Position numbers and translations under genes: made by a program. Shown piece by piece: positions 42,301-51,256 of a DNA stretch of 64,000 nt. This DNA is from UKL13-2 sp947085425 (GTDB taxonomy: Bacteria > Pseudomonadota > Gammaproteobacteria > Burkholderiales > Usitatibacteraceae), in the NCBI GenBank assembly GCA_947085425.1, contig CAMTWK010000028.1, positions 62,001-126,000 of the forward strand. Reading direction: 5' to 3'. The notes beneath the pieces were generated by a model. That model had not been told where the DNA came from, did not search any database, and worked only from the letters and a program-made list of their open reading frames with translations. Position 1 is the stretch's first letter, and every line of letters begins with the position of its first letter.

Positions 42301-43946
42301 AAATCGCCGTTGTCCTGCGTCCCGCCGATGATTTTTCCGCCTGCCGCGACCGAGCCGGCACCGCCATAAAACTGGGTGATCCCCAATTCATTGTTCAGGT
42401 TTTGCCAAGTTGATGTGCCGTTTGCACTTGCCGAGAAGATGTTGGTGCTCCGAACCAATCCGCCATCATTGCCGATATAGACCATCGGATTGGCAGCTGA
42501 AAAATTGGGGGGTGAAACAATCTGGTGATGATCGGCGTGTGGCTGCGGCAACCCTGGACCTGCTGCCTGCCAGGTGCTGATTTTTGTGAAATTGGTGCCA
42601 CCATCGGTGGACCGGTACAGATCAAGCCCACCAATGACGATGTTGGCCGAATTGGTTGGATCAACCCAAATGGAGTTGTTGTAGTCACCTTGTGTGCTGA
42701 GATGTTTGGGCGACGACATAAATGTCCAGGTGACACCGCCGTCTTCGGATTTGTAGAACTCGCCGCGTGAGCCGGAAGTCTGGTCGGTGTTGTCAACCGA
42801 GGCGAACACGAGATTGGGGGTGGCGCGTGCCCAGGCGAATTCGGAGCGCGCCGTGCCACTGCGTCCGCGCAACTCATTGGTGAAAAATTTTGGTGCGTCC
42901 GTCCAGGTCACACCGGCATCGTTTGAATAATAGGCAAAACCACCATGGCCGGATGCAACCACACGGTCCGCATTGTTCGGGTCGATTTGAATATCGAGAG
43001 TGGTGCCGGCGCGCACACGTGTCCACGATTGGCCGGCATTGGTGGTGCGATAGATGCCGCCGACGTTGCCCGCCAGCACGATGCTGGAATTGGTGGGATG
43101 CACGGCAATCCGATTGGTCGTGCCCCAGTCCGCGCCGCTCGGGTTGATGTTGGTATCGGTGGAGGTTGACGGCAATAAATTCCAAGTCGCGCCACCGTCG
43201 GTACTTTTCATGATGCCCACGCCGGCAAAGCCGGCAAAACTCTCACCGGTTCCCGCGTAAAGGACATTGGGGTTGATCGGGTCAATGGCCATCGCGCCGA
43301 TAGCCAGATTGCCGCTGAAATCGGCGACCGGCGCAATGGTTTGACCGCCGTTGGTGGACAACCAGATGCCGCCGGTGGCCGCGCCGACAAAAAACCGATT
43401 GCTGTTACGCGGATCAAACACAATCGCACGAATACGGCCGCCCACATTTCCCGGCCCAAGGTAGGTCCAGTTGTTTTGCCGAACACCCGCCGCCTTGGTC
43501 AGGCCGCGAATGTTGTTGTCAGCCAGTTGGCGACGCTTATTGTCCGCCAGAATTTTTTGCGTTGAGTTGGGTTGCTGATTGTTGTCATCCGCGTCCCAGC
43601 TGCGAATATATTCCTTGGACGGCGCGCGTAATGCCTTTCGATTCGGATTCTTGGTGGTGTTGCGATGCGCCAGCATGATTTCATTGCGCTCGTCCCACGA
43701 TTTTGCGCACACTCCGGCGTTGTCGAGTTTGCCGAATTTTCGCAGGGCGGCCAACATCACGTCATTCATGTCGAGGGCCTTTGCCACCGTCTGATCAGGC
43801 AGCTTGCCGAGTGCGGCGCAATAGTCCGGTGCCGTTGGAGAGAGTTGCCCGACTTGTTCGATTGGTGTCGGGATAAATTGCGCACAGCCGACGAGCATGA
43901 CAACACCGACAGTCGACAACGACAAACGCGACAAGGTTTTTTTCAT
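39339..43946 (-). CDS. Giant lipoprotein: BNR propeller, Calx-beta, InlB-type repeat, FG-GAP
   Basis: This 1535-residue protein starts with a lipoprotein signal (MKKTLSRLSLSTVGVVMLVGC, lipobox LVGC). From about residue 155 to 845 it has many BNR/sortilin-type propeller repeats (patterns like STNGGQT, STDGGATW, SNDAGVTW, SEDGGVTW, each a few dozen residues apart). A Calx-beta domain follows near 848-960 (YTVDEGAGAVNLTVQR), then a disulfide-containing beta domain (965-1110), an InlB-like repeat near 1113-1195 (GTGTVTSSPAGINCGSTC) and FG-GAP/VCBS units from about 1205 (GDLDGDGFGDLVW, SGDFNGDGIFDVLW). It is probably surface-exposed and involved in binding carbohydrate or protein. The substrate is unknown; no secretion genes are nearby. 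Confidence 0.85.
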   Translation of the reverse strand: MKKTLSRLSLSTVGVVMLVGCAQFIPTPIEQVGQLSPTAPDYCAALGKLPDQTVAKALDMNDVMLAALRKFGKLDNAGVCAKSWDERNEIMLAHRNTTKNPNRKALRAPSKEYIRSWDADDNNQQPNSTQKILADNKRRQLADNNIRGLTKAAGVRQNNWTYLGPGNVGGRIRAIVFDPRNSNRFFVGAATGGIWLSTNGGQTIAPVADFSGNLAIGAMAIDPINPNVLYAGTGESFAGFAGVGIMKSTDGGATWNLLPSTSTDTNINPSGADWGTTNRIAVHPTNSSIVLAGNVGGIYRTTNAGQSWTRVRAGTTLDIQIDPNNADRVVASGHGGFAYYSNDAGVTWTDAPKFFTNELRGRSGTARSEFAWARATPNLVFASVDNTDQTSGSRGEFYKSEDGGVTWTFMSSPKHLSTQGDYNNSIWVDPTNSANIVIGGLDLYRSTDGGTNFTKISTWQAAGPGLPQPHADHHQIVSPPNFSAANPMVYIGNDGGLVRSTNIFSASANGTSTWQNLNNELGITQFYGGAGSVAAGGKIIGGTQDNGDLQMGSGTSWSRIGGGDGGFAAVDPINDSTAYGEYVYASIRRYGGAGSGYICNGITEGKKDESNITFCGPNATEATNFISPFILDPNIRDRMLVGANSLWVSDDVRTVAAPVWRAIKPPVTNPNSTRYINAVAVQKGNSNMIWVGHNQSNTTGLPTHIFKTVNGLSATPTWVNVAQSNMPTSTINRVTLDPDNPDRAWVVYSGFSTNRIWVTDNGGTTWRNISAGLPAVTLHDMKRHPSQRDWLYVAAANGVYTSEDAGLTWTSTNDGPNSVRVRELFWYDTFTLVAVTFGRGMFKINALPDGGLVSFQPTSYTVDEGAGAVNLTVQRFGNISTAATVNYVTQSGSATSGLDFVATSGTLSWSAGDGATKVISVPIIDDAVAEPSESFSVMLSGAVGSAVGSGTATVTIKDNEQGVFPPGCVMPTAGWSVPAGANAGWQVATDSTSEGLCSLKNMPIGDNAKAQIAYTGTFVAGNITFDRRVSSESTFDCLQFLINGAVQNIGGNCSGAGLVGASGEVPWDAVSIPITAGVHTLTWSYVKDANTIEGSDAAWIDKLVLPQTSNAPVALTVSKTGNGTGTVTSSPAGINCGSTCNTTIPPGTVVTLTAAANANNYFAGWTGCTSATHATCQVTVTNAVAVTASFALIPSLPPLAKRGGIDLDGTGSSALVVRATTKNQLQVGRLLNGQFQWTNTPDPGSNYRLLGAVDFAGNGKSDLAMLQDNPALLDVNGRGPAQFWRDFTDTSHIFLRDVKPEWDVQAVGDLDGDGFGDLVWRFRGMSPNIDDQGVSYIWFTNGSMFAQLRKRGGAPLTWTLLGAADMNFDGAADMVYISPENVMRVLMSTPNRTCANLSGGAIPIGFTALKLADFSASRKGDVLIRNTVSGEVRLIALNAAGLTLPVYTGDPDNQNASCTDSTLALNQTTYNIGMADPSWTFYASGDFNGDGIFDVLWKRPDNTLTLWLMQANGAAPTVINNAGTAPAGTNTFPLQ

Positions 43947-44096
43947 GACGAACCCGATAAAGAGAGTGCGTCTATTCTAGCGCGAACTTATTAACGTTTG
44001 CAGGGGTTTTCGGCGTGGATATTGATCGTGCAGCGTCTCCGCTTGCGGTCGGCAAAAAAGCCGAATGTTGTCACGCGGATACCCGCTGCGCATTGC

Positions 44097-47000
44097 TCAA
44101 AGTAACACCCGCTCGATCCCGCCGTTATTGGCCTTATCAACAAACTCGCGCATCCAGTTGGGACCGAGTGTGTGTTTGGCGATCTCGACGACGATGTAAT
44201 CGGCCTGGGTGCCGCTGTCGTTGTCAAAGCGTGACAGGCCCTGCAGGCAGGACGGGCAGGAGGTGAGTACTTTGACGTCGCCGTTAAAGCCATCAGTGCG
44301 CAATTGTGCCGCGCCCTTTTTCATTTCTTCTTCTTTGCGAAAACGCACCTGGGTCGAAATGTCCGCACGGGTGGCCGCCAATGTGCCGGATTCGCCGCAG
44401 CAGCGGGTGTTTTCATCAACCGCGTTGTCACCCATCAGCGCACTGACGACTTTCATCGGCTGGTAGGTTTTCATCGGGCTGTGGCAGGGGTCGTGATACA
44501 TATAACGCACACCGGTCACACCCTCGATACGGATTTGTTTTTCGAGCAAAAATTCGTGAATGTCGAGCAGACGGCAACCGGGGAAAATTTTCTCAAATTC
44601 GTACTTTTGCAATTGATCCATACAGGTGCCACACGACACCACCACGGTTTTGATATCGAGGTAATTCAAGGTGTTGGCGAGGCGATGAAACAACACGCGG
44701 TTATCGGTGATGATTTCCTGACCCTTGTCGGCGTTGCCGGAAGCCGTCTGCGGATAACCACAACACAAATAGCCGGGCGGCAACACGGTTTGAACCCCGA
44801 CGTGATACAGCATCGCCTGGGTGGCAAGACCCACCTGGCCAAACAGACGCTCGGAGCCGCAACCTGGAAAATAGAAAACAGCTTCGGTGTCGGCGGTGGT
44901 TTTGGCTGCGTCGCGAATCACCGGAATGGTCTTGTTGTCTTCAATATCCAATAGTGCGCGCGCGGTTTTTTTCGGCAACCCACCCGGCATGGGTTTGTTG
45001 ATGAAATGAATGACCTGCGCTTTGATGGTCGGTTTGCCAACCGTGGCGGGCGGGCGTTTGGTTTGACGCTGCGGCAGCATAAATTTTTTGGCGAAACTGT
45101 GCGCGATCCGTTGCAACTTGAAACCCCAGTCAATCATCAATGTCTTGGTCAACTTGATGGTGGTCGGGTCGGTTGCATTCAAAAAGAACATGGCGGCGCG
45201 GGTGCCGGGGTTAAAGGTTTGTTTGCCTTCTTTACGCAGCAGATTGCGCATCGCCACCGAGACATCACCAAAGTCGATATCCACCGGACAAGGGTTCAGA
45301 CATTTGTGGCAAACGGTGCAGTGGTCGGCGACATCGGAAAATTCATCGAAATGGCGCAACGAAATGCCCCGCCGCGTTTGTTCTTCGTATAAAAACGCCT
45401 CGATGAGCAACGAGGTGGCGAGAATTTTATTGCGCGGGCTGTATAAAAGGTTGGCGCGCGGAACGTGGGTGGCACAGACTGGTTTGCATTTGCCACAACG
45501 CAAACAATCTTTGATTGAGTCTGAAATGGCACCAATGTCGGACTGCTCCAGAATCAGTGATTCGGCACCCAGCAAACCAAATGACGGCGTGTAGGCGCGC
45601 GACAAATCGCTGCCAGCCAACAATTTTCCGGCATTGAATCGGCCGAGGGGATCCACCCCGGCTTTATAGTCCAAAAATGGTTGCCGTTCCGCCTCAGTCA
45701 GAAATTCAAATTTGGTAATACCGATGCCGTGTTCACCGGAAATGACGCCATTCAGCTCGCGGGCAAACGCCATGATGCGCGCCACCACCCGCTTGGCGTC
45801 TTGCATCATGCCGTAGTCGTCGGAGTTGACCGGGATGTTGGTGTGCACATTGCCGTCGCCGGCATGCATATGCAATGCAACAAACACGCGCGAATGCAAG
45901 ACTTCCTTGTGGATGGCGTCAAAGCGTTTATTGACGCTGACAAAATTTCGGCCGCTGAACATTTCCGCCAGCGGCGCACGCAGTTCTTTTTTCCATGAAG
46001 CGCGCAAAGAATAATTTTGTAACGCCTGGAACAGGGTGGTGATATTGGCCACGCTCAAATCGGTGCTGGTGCTGACGTCTTTGATCGGCAGTTTGGAGAC
46101 CGGTGCATCCAGGTTGTCCAGATAGAACTGCCAGCGCGCCCGCACGTCCGCCAGTAGCTGTCTGGCGTCTTCGACCCGTGTGCCCACCAGTTCGGCATGG
46201 GAAATATTTTCGTCCTCCAAATCAAGCGGTAATTTGGCGGAAAAAAATTGTGCCAGATGATCGATCAGGCGAATTTTGTTTTTGAGCGAGAGCTCGATGT
46301 TGATGCGCTCGATGCCCTCCGAATAGTCGCCAATTTTGTCCAGCGGAATCACCACATCCTCGTTAATTTTGAAGGCATTGGTGTGTTTGGCGATGGCCGC
46401 GGTGCGGGCGCGATCCAGCCAGAATTTTTTGCGGGTTTCCGCGCCGACAGCAATAAAACCTTCGCCATGGCGGGCATTGGCCAAACGCACCATTTGACTG
46501 GCCGCTTCCATGAGGGCGTTTTCATCGTCTGAGACAATATCGCCGATCAAAACCATTTTGGGGCGTTGATTGCGTCGCGATTTGGTGGCGTACCCGACGG
46601 CTTTTAAATAACGTTCATCGAGATGCTCGAGGCCGGCCAACACCGCCTGTGGGTGACCGTCGATGTAATCCTTGATTTCAACAATGGACGGCACCGCCTC
46701 TTTGACCTGTCCAAAAAACTCCAGACAAATGGTGCGGATGTGTTTGGGCATACGATGCAAGATGAAACGCGCCGAGGTGATGATGCCGTCGCAGCCTTCT
46801 TTTTGAATGCCCGGCAACCCCGCCAAAAATTTGTCGGTTACATCCTTGCCGAGTCCGACTTTGCGAAAGTCGGCTCCTGGAATGGTGAGGACTTTTTCTG
46901 TTTTGACACGTTTGCCCGATTCGTCAAACGTGGTAACGCGAAAACGCGCCATCGGGGCGTCATGAATTTTGCCCAGATTGTGATCGAGCCGTTCGATGTT

Positions 47001-48047
47001 CATCCACAACCCGTCCGGTGTGACCATGCGCCACGAAGCCAGATTATCAAGCGCGGTCCCCCATAACACGGCTTTTTTGCCGCCGGCGTTCATGGCGATA
47101 TTGCCTCCCACACACGACGCATCGGCCGAGGTCGGGTCACAGGCCCACACCACGCCGGCCGCTTCCGCCGCTTCCATCGCACGTTTGGTCACCACCCCGG
47201 CCTCACAACGAATGGTCGCGACCTTGCCGGTTGCACCCGGTAAATCTATATATTCCACCGCGCCCAACGCATCGAGTTTTTCGGTGTTGATGACGGCGGA
47301 TGATTTGGTCAACGGGATGGCGCCGCCGGTATAGCCGGTGCCACCGCCGCGCGGGATGATGGTGAGTTTGAGTTCGATCAAGGCGCGTACCAGCGGCGCG
47401 ATTTCCTCTTCTGTTTCCGGATACACCACCACAAACGGGTATTCAACACGCCAATCGGTGGCATCGGTCACGTGTGACACACGCGCCAACCCATCAAAGG
47501 CGATGTTGTCGCGATGGGTCACTTTCGCCAATCGTTTGGCGACTTTTTTGCGCAAGTCCCAGGTGGCGCGAAACTCTTGTTCAAAACGATCCACTGCCAC
47601 ATGGGCGCGGTCGAGCAACACCTCGACTTGATCCGCCTTCAGTTTGGTTTCCGCGTGGGCTTCGGCAATCTGCTCCCCTTTATCGCGGTCGCGGCGCAAT
47701 TCAATTTCGTGCAACCGGTGACGCATGGCTTCGATCAACATCGCGCGGCGTTTGGGATTATCGAGCAGGTCGTCCTGTAAATAAGGATTACGCTCCACCA
47801 CCCAGATGTCTCCCAGCACTTCATACAACATGCGTGCGCTGCGACCGGTTTTGCGCAAGTCACGCAATTGATTGAGTATGTCCCAGGCATCGGTACCGAG
47901 CAGTCGGATGACGATTTCTCGATCGGAAAACGACGTGTAGTTATAAGGAATTTCACGTAATCGCGGCGCATTGAGTTCGCCGCCGCCAAAAAGGTCTGCG
48001 GTGGTGACGCTCGCGGGGATCATGGGCGCGGCAAGGACGGTGGACAT
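44097..48047 (-). CDS. DUF3683/FAD-binding oxidase/Fe-S giant dehydrogenase
   Basis: This single 1316-residue chain contains, in order, a DUF3683 region (about 1-190), an FAD-binding type 4 domain (IIPRGGGTGYTGGAIPL near 240), an FAD-oxidase C-terminal domain ending in GDGNVHTNIPVNS and GEHGIGI (near 735-780), a dicluster ferredoxin segment (CLRCGKCKPVC and CTVCHKCLNPCPVD, about 855-930) and two CCG-type cysteine domains (CCGYPQTASG and CCGESGTLA, about 1095-1220). It is equivalent to a fused GlcD and GlcF/LldE-type hydroxyacid dehydrogenase that passes electrons to the respiratory chain. D-lactate or glycolate is a likely substrate, but the sequence does not settle which. Confidence 0.9.
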   Translation of the reverse strand: MSTVLAAPMIPASVTTADLFGGGELNAPRLREIPYNYTSFSDREIVIRLLGTDAWDILNQLRDLRKTGRSARMLYEVLGDIWVVERNPYLQDDLLDNPKRRAMLIEAMRHRLHEIELRRDRDKGEQIAEAHAETKLKADQVEVLLDRAHVAVDRFEQEFRATWDLRKKVAKRLAKVTHRDNIAFDGLARVSHVTDATDWRVEYPFVVVYPETEEEIAPLVRALIELKLTIIPRGGGTGYTGGAIPLTKSSAVINTEKLDALGAVEYIDLPGATGKVATIRCEAGVVTKRAMEAAEAAGVVWACDPTSADASCVGGNIAMNAGGKKAVLWGTALDNLASWRMVTPDGLWMNIERLDHNLGKIHDAPMARFRVTTFDESGKRVKTEKVLTIPGADFRKVGLGKDVTDKFLAGLPGIQKEGCDGIITSARFILHRMPKHIRTICLEFFGQVKEAVPSIVEIKDYIDGHPQAVLAGLEHLDERYLKAVGYATKSRRNQRPKMVLIGDIVSDDENALMEAASQMVRLANARHGEGFIAVGAETRKKFWLDRARTAAIAKHTNAFKINEDVVIPLDKIGDYSEGIERINIELSLKNKIRLIDHLAQFFSAKLPLDLEDENISHAELVGTRVEDARQLLADVRARWQFYLDNLDAPVSKLPIKDVSTSTDLSVANITTLFQALQNYSLRASWKKELRAPLAEMFSGRNFVSVNKRFDAIHKEVLHSRVFVALHMHAGDGNVHTNIPVNSDDYGMMQDAKRVVARIMAFARELNGVISGEHGIGITKFEFLTEAERQPFLDYKAGVDPLGRFNAGKLLAGSDLSRAYTPSFGLLGAESLILEQSDIGAISDSIKDCLRCGKCKPVCATHVPRANLLYSPRNKILATSLLIEAFLYEEQTRRGISLRHFDEFSDVADHCTVCHKCLNPCPVDIDFGDVSVAMRNLLRKEGKQTFNPGTRAAMFFLNATDPTTIKLTKTLMIDWGFKLQRIAHSFAKKFMLPQRQTKRPPATVGKPTIKAQVIHFINKPMPGGLPKKTARALLDIEDNKTIPVIRDAAKTTADTEAVFYFPGCGSERLFGQVGLATQAMLYHVGVQTVLPPGYLCCGYPQTASGNADKGQEIITDNRVLFHRLANTLNYLDIKTVVVSCGTCMDQLQKYEFEKIFPGCRLLDIHEFLLEKQIRIEGVTGVRYMYHDPCHSPMKTYQPMKVVSALMGDNAVDENTRCCGESGTLAATRADISTQVRFRKEEEMKKGAAQLRTDGFNGDVKVLTSCPSCLQGLSRFDNDSGTQADYIVVEIAKHTLGPNWMREFVDKANNGGIERVLL

Positions 48048-48325
48048 GGGAGTGGTTTGTCTAACAATCGTTTAGGAAACATAATTCGTTTTTGATTCTA
48101 CCGCAGTGCAGCAATGCTTCTTGCCGGAGTCATTAAATGAAGCTCGCGTGTTAACATTTGGCATTGTTAAAATCGGTCGAAATAAGAAGGTGATCAGCCG
48201 ATAAAAATTAAATGTTGGCTGTGGGCGCTATGTTTGGGGCATTTATGTCTGGAAATGTGCGCCAATAAACAAGTTTTTCTTCCGCGTTCGTCTCCGCCCG
48301 CCGCTGTTAACTTCTTGAATTCATC
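48048..48325. other. Divergent promoter region, giant oxidoreductase/hemC
   Basis: These 278 bp lie between two divergent genes. An inverted repeat TTAACA-N8-TGTTAA (48151-48170) is the only regular structure I see and could bind a dimeric regulator. Neither promoter can be assigned with confidence. Confidence 0.35.
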
Positions 48326-49309
48326 GTGACCACTTCGCTTCGTATTCGTATTGCCTCCCGTGAAAGCCCGCTCGCCATGGCGCAGACTGAATGGGTTGCG
48401 GCGCAATTGCGTGTATTTCATCCCGGCATCGAGGTCGAAATTATCGGCATGACCACCAAGGGTGATCAAATCCTCGACAAACCGCTGGCACAAATTGGTG
48501 GCAAGGGATTGTTTATCAAAGAGCTGGAAGTCGCCATGAGTGAGGGGCGCGCCGACATCGCCGTGCATTCGATGAAGGATGTGCCGATGGTGATGCCCGC
48601 AGGCTTCGCCCTTGCCACAGTCGGCCAACGTGAGGATGTGCGCGATGCTTTTGTCTCCAATCAACACCGATCGTTGGATGAATTGCCGCCCGGATCAAAA
48701 GTCGGCACTTCCAGTCTTCGGCGCGAAAGCCAGATTCGTCATTTTCATCCCCATCTGAGCATCTTGCCGTTACGTGGAAATGTGAACACGCGTTTAAGAA
48801 AACTCGATAACGGCGAATTCGATGCCATTATTTTGGCGGCGGCCGGCCTTAAGCGTCTTGGCTTTGGCGCGCGAATCCGTGGCACCCTCGATCCTTCCCG
48901 GCATATTCCGGCGGTGGCACAAGGTGCGCTGGGAATTGAACATCGCATGGGTGAACAGGATATTGAGCAGATATTAAAACCGTTTTGTACGGTTGCGACC
49001 GACGCCACGGTGGCGGCTGAACGTGCATTTGGCCGACGGCTGTCGGCAAGTTGTGATGTGCCGCTGGGTGCATCCGCCACGCTGAGTGCGGACGGCAATG
49101 AATTAACCATTTGCGGGTTTGTTGCCACGCCGGATGGTGTGACCCGCCTGGCCAAGACCATGGTCGGTTCGATTCATCGGGCTGACGCACTTGGTGTTGC
49201 GCTGGCCGAGGCGCTGTGTGCGGACGGGGCTGATCGTATCTTGGCGGACTTGGCCGCTGCGGCACATCGTGCCGGTGCGCTCCTGACAAATGACAGTGTG
49301 CGTGAGTAA
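48326..49309 (+). CDS. hemC: Porphobilinogen deaminase HemC
   Basis: HemC condenses four porphobilinogens to hydroxymethylbilane in heme synthesis. The 327-residue product begins at a GTG codon, followed by TTSLRIRIASRESPLAMAQ. Conserved segments are GGKGLFIKELEVAM, IAVHSMKDVPM, the substrate-binding GTSSLRRESQI and LRGNVNTRLRKL, and SASCDVPLGA, whose cysteine carries the dipyrromethane cofactor. It opens the hemC-hemD-hemX-hemY cluster and overlaps hemD by 20 nt. Confidence 0.96.
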   Translation: MTTSLRIRIASRESPLAMAQTEWVAAQLRVFHPGIEVEIIGMTTKGDQILDKPLAQIGGKGLFIKELEVAMSEGRADIAVHSMKDVPMVMPAGFALATVGQREDVRDAFVSNQHRSLDELPPGSKVGTSSLRRESQIRHFHPHLSILPLRGNVNTRLRKLDNGEFDAIILAAAGLKRLGFGARIRGTLDPSRHIPAVAQGALGIEHRMGEQDIEQILKPFCTVATDATVAAERAFGRRLSASCDVPLGASATLSADGNELTICGFVATPDGVTRLAKTMVGSIHRADALGVALAEALCADGADRILADLAAAAHRAGALLTNDSVRE

Positions 49310-50114
49310 ATCTCCTCGACTCGCCGGTATCAAAATGGTGGTGACCCGGCCTGAGCCGGCGGCATCAAAAACGGTTCGTGCCTTGACGGCCGAGGGTGCT
49401 GAAGCCATCGCCATCCCACTGCTGGAAATTGCCGGGCTGCCGATCAAAAAAGTGGTCGAGACCTACCAGCCGCTGCTCAACAATGTTGCCGAGCCGACCA
49501 AGGTCATTTTTATCAGCGCGCATGCCGTGCAATACGGTATTCCTGTGCTTAAGAAGTTAAAAAAGTTTTACCCACTGGCGCGATTTATTGCAATCGGCGA
49601 GGCCACCGCCGGCAAGTTGGCGGCGCAAGGGGTGCAAAGTGTGTTTGTGCCCGCCTTGGGGGAGGACAGTGAGGCGCTGCTGGCGGCGCCGATGTTGCAA
49701 AAAATTCGTGGCCAGACCATCGTGATTGTAAAAGGCGAGAGCGACGCGGGTGGCCGCACCTATTTAGCCGAGTCGCTGTCGGCGCGAGGTGCCATGGTGG
49801 TTGGTCTGGTTTGTTACCGCCGATCGATGATTGATCTGTCCATCAAGGCGCGTAATGCGTTGAAGTGGGCTGTTGCACACAGCACCCATGTGTTGGCCGG
49901 CAGTGTGGAGACCCTTGATGCATTTGACTTCAACGGCGGTAAAATTTTGATGTCGCGTATTCCGCATCTGTTGGTACCGCACCAACGTATTGCCAAAGTG
50001 GCAAAAGCGCGCGGCGCAAAACAAATCTCGGTGGTGTCGCTTGACGACAACAATTTAGTGGAAACGCTGGCGAACATGCAGGTTAATTTGCATCCTGCGC
50101 CTCCATGCGGTTGA
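49290..50114 (+). CDS. hemD: Uroporphyrinogen-III synthase HemD
   Basis: HemD closes hydroxymethylbilane to uroporphyrinogen III. Sequence conservation in this family is low, but the 274-residue length, the opening VVTRPEPAASKTVRALTAEGAEAIAIPLLEI, the IFISAHAVQYGI segment, FIAIGEATAGKL and the HTHVLAGS-type late segment fit HemD, and the place between hemC and hemX supports it. The ATG used overlaps hemC; a GTG four codons later, overlapping the hemC stop, is an alternative. Confidence 0.9.
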   Translation: MTVCVSKSPRLAGIKMVVTRPEPAASKTVRALTAEGAEAIAIPLLEIAGLPIKKVVETYQPLLNNVAEPTKVIFISAHAVQYGIPVLKKLKKFYPLARFIAIGEATAGKLAAQGVQSVFVPALGEDSEALLAAPMLQKIRGQTIVIVKGESDAGGRTYLAESLSARGAMVVGLVCYRRSMIDLSIKARNALKWAVAHSTHVLAGSVETLDAFDFNGGKILMSRIPHLLVPHQRIAKVAKARGAKQISVVSLDDNNLVETLANMQVNLHPAPPCG

Positions 50115-50128
50115 ATACGGATATCCCA

Positions 50129-51220
50129 ATGGCAGATGATATGAACAATGACTTTCAATCCGATCAACCCCTGACTCCCACCAAAACACCGCGACCGGGC
50201 GTTTCCTTGGCGATCATTGCCGCCGTGGCGTTGGCCTTGTTTGCGGGAGTTTTTAGCCTGGCGGTATGGTGGGAGAGCCGCGGCGTCCGCAGCGAGTTGA
50301 CACAAACACTCGGCGCAAAAATTTCCGAACTCGACAAGCAGGGACGCGACACCTTGTCGCGCAGTGAGGCGCTGGTTCGCGATACCCGCGACCTGCAAAA
50401 CCGAATGGCGCAAATGGAAGCCAAGCTGGGGGAATATCAAAATCAGCGGGTGGCGATTGAGGAAATGACCCGTGATCTGGCGCGCGCACCGGAAGATTGG
50501 TTGTTGGCTGAAATTGAGCAAACCCTCAATATTGCCAGCCGCGAGTTGACGCTGGCCGGCAACGTGCGCGCCGCCATCAGCGCGTTGCAGTCGGCCGATC
50601 AACGCCTGGCGCGCGCAGACAAATTGCAGGCCACACCGTTGCGTCGGGCGGTCAGTCAGGATTTGGAGCGCCTCAAAGCCACACCGGCGGTGGATACCCA
50701 GGGCATCACCGTCAAACTCGATAACCTGATGTTGCAAAGTGTCAGCCTGCCCTTGGCCGTGCCCGGCCTGGTCGCCACCACCATGGGCAAAGATCTGCCG
50801 GGCGAAAAAGAGAGCCCACCGGCAACGGATGTGTCTTGGTACAAAAAAGCCTGGTCAGACTTTTTGGGTGCGATGAAAGATTTGGTCAGAATCCGTGAAA
50901 TCGAGCCGGCCGAGGCTGCGCTCATTACGCCACAGCAGTCGGTGTTTGTCCGGGAAAATTTACGGCTGCGGTTGTTGTCGGCGCGTATGTCGTTGTTGGC
51001 GCGCGACGAGGTGAATTTCAAGGAGGACCTCAAGGCGGCCCGTGAGTTGATCCTGAAATATTTTGATGGCAAAGCCAAAGTGAATCAAAACGCGGTGGCC
51101 ACCCTCAAACAAATGGCCGAAAATTCCTTGTCCATCACCACCCCGGACATCGTGCAAAGCCTGAACGCGATCCGCGCCGCGCGGGAAATTCGCAACACGC
51201 GCGAACGTTTTGTGCGCTGA
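50129..51220 (+). CDS. hemX: HemX-like membrane protein
   Basis: HemX is a bitopic inner-membrane protein whose gene follows hemD in many proteobacteria; its exact role is unclear, despite old annotation as a uroporphyrinogen methyltransferase. This product has a proline-rich cytoplasmic start, one membrane helix near residues 24-47 (SLAIIAAVALALFAGVFSLAVWW), a coiled-coil stretch after it, and the family segment APEDWLLAEIEQTLNIASRELTLAGNVRAAISALQ. I chose the ATG with a GGA site; an ATG eight codons earlier overlaps hemD and is possible. Confidence 0.88.
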   Translation: MADDMNNDFQSDQPLTPTKTPRPGVSLAIIAAVALALFAGVFSLAVWWESRGVRSELTQTLGAKISELDKQGRDTLSRSEALVRDTRDLQNRMAQMEAKLGEYQNQRVAIEEMTRDLARAPEDWLLAEIEQTLNIASRELTLAGNVRAAISALQSADQRLARADKLQATPLRRAVSQDLERLKATPAVDTQGITVKLDNLMLQSVSLPLAVPGLVATTMGKDLPGEKESPPATDVSWYKKAWSDFLGAMKDLVRIREIEPAEAALITPQQSVFVRENLRLRLLSARMSLLARDEVNFKEDLKAARELILKYFDGKAKVNQNAVATLKQMAENSLSITTPDIVQSLNAIRAAREIRNTRERFVR

Positions 51221-51256
51221 TTGAATATTTATGCCCCTGTTTAGCCGAATGAAATC

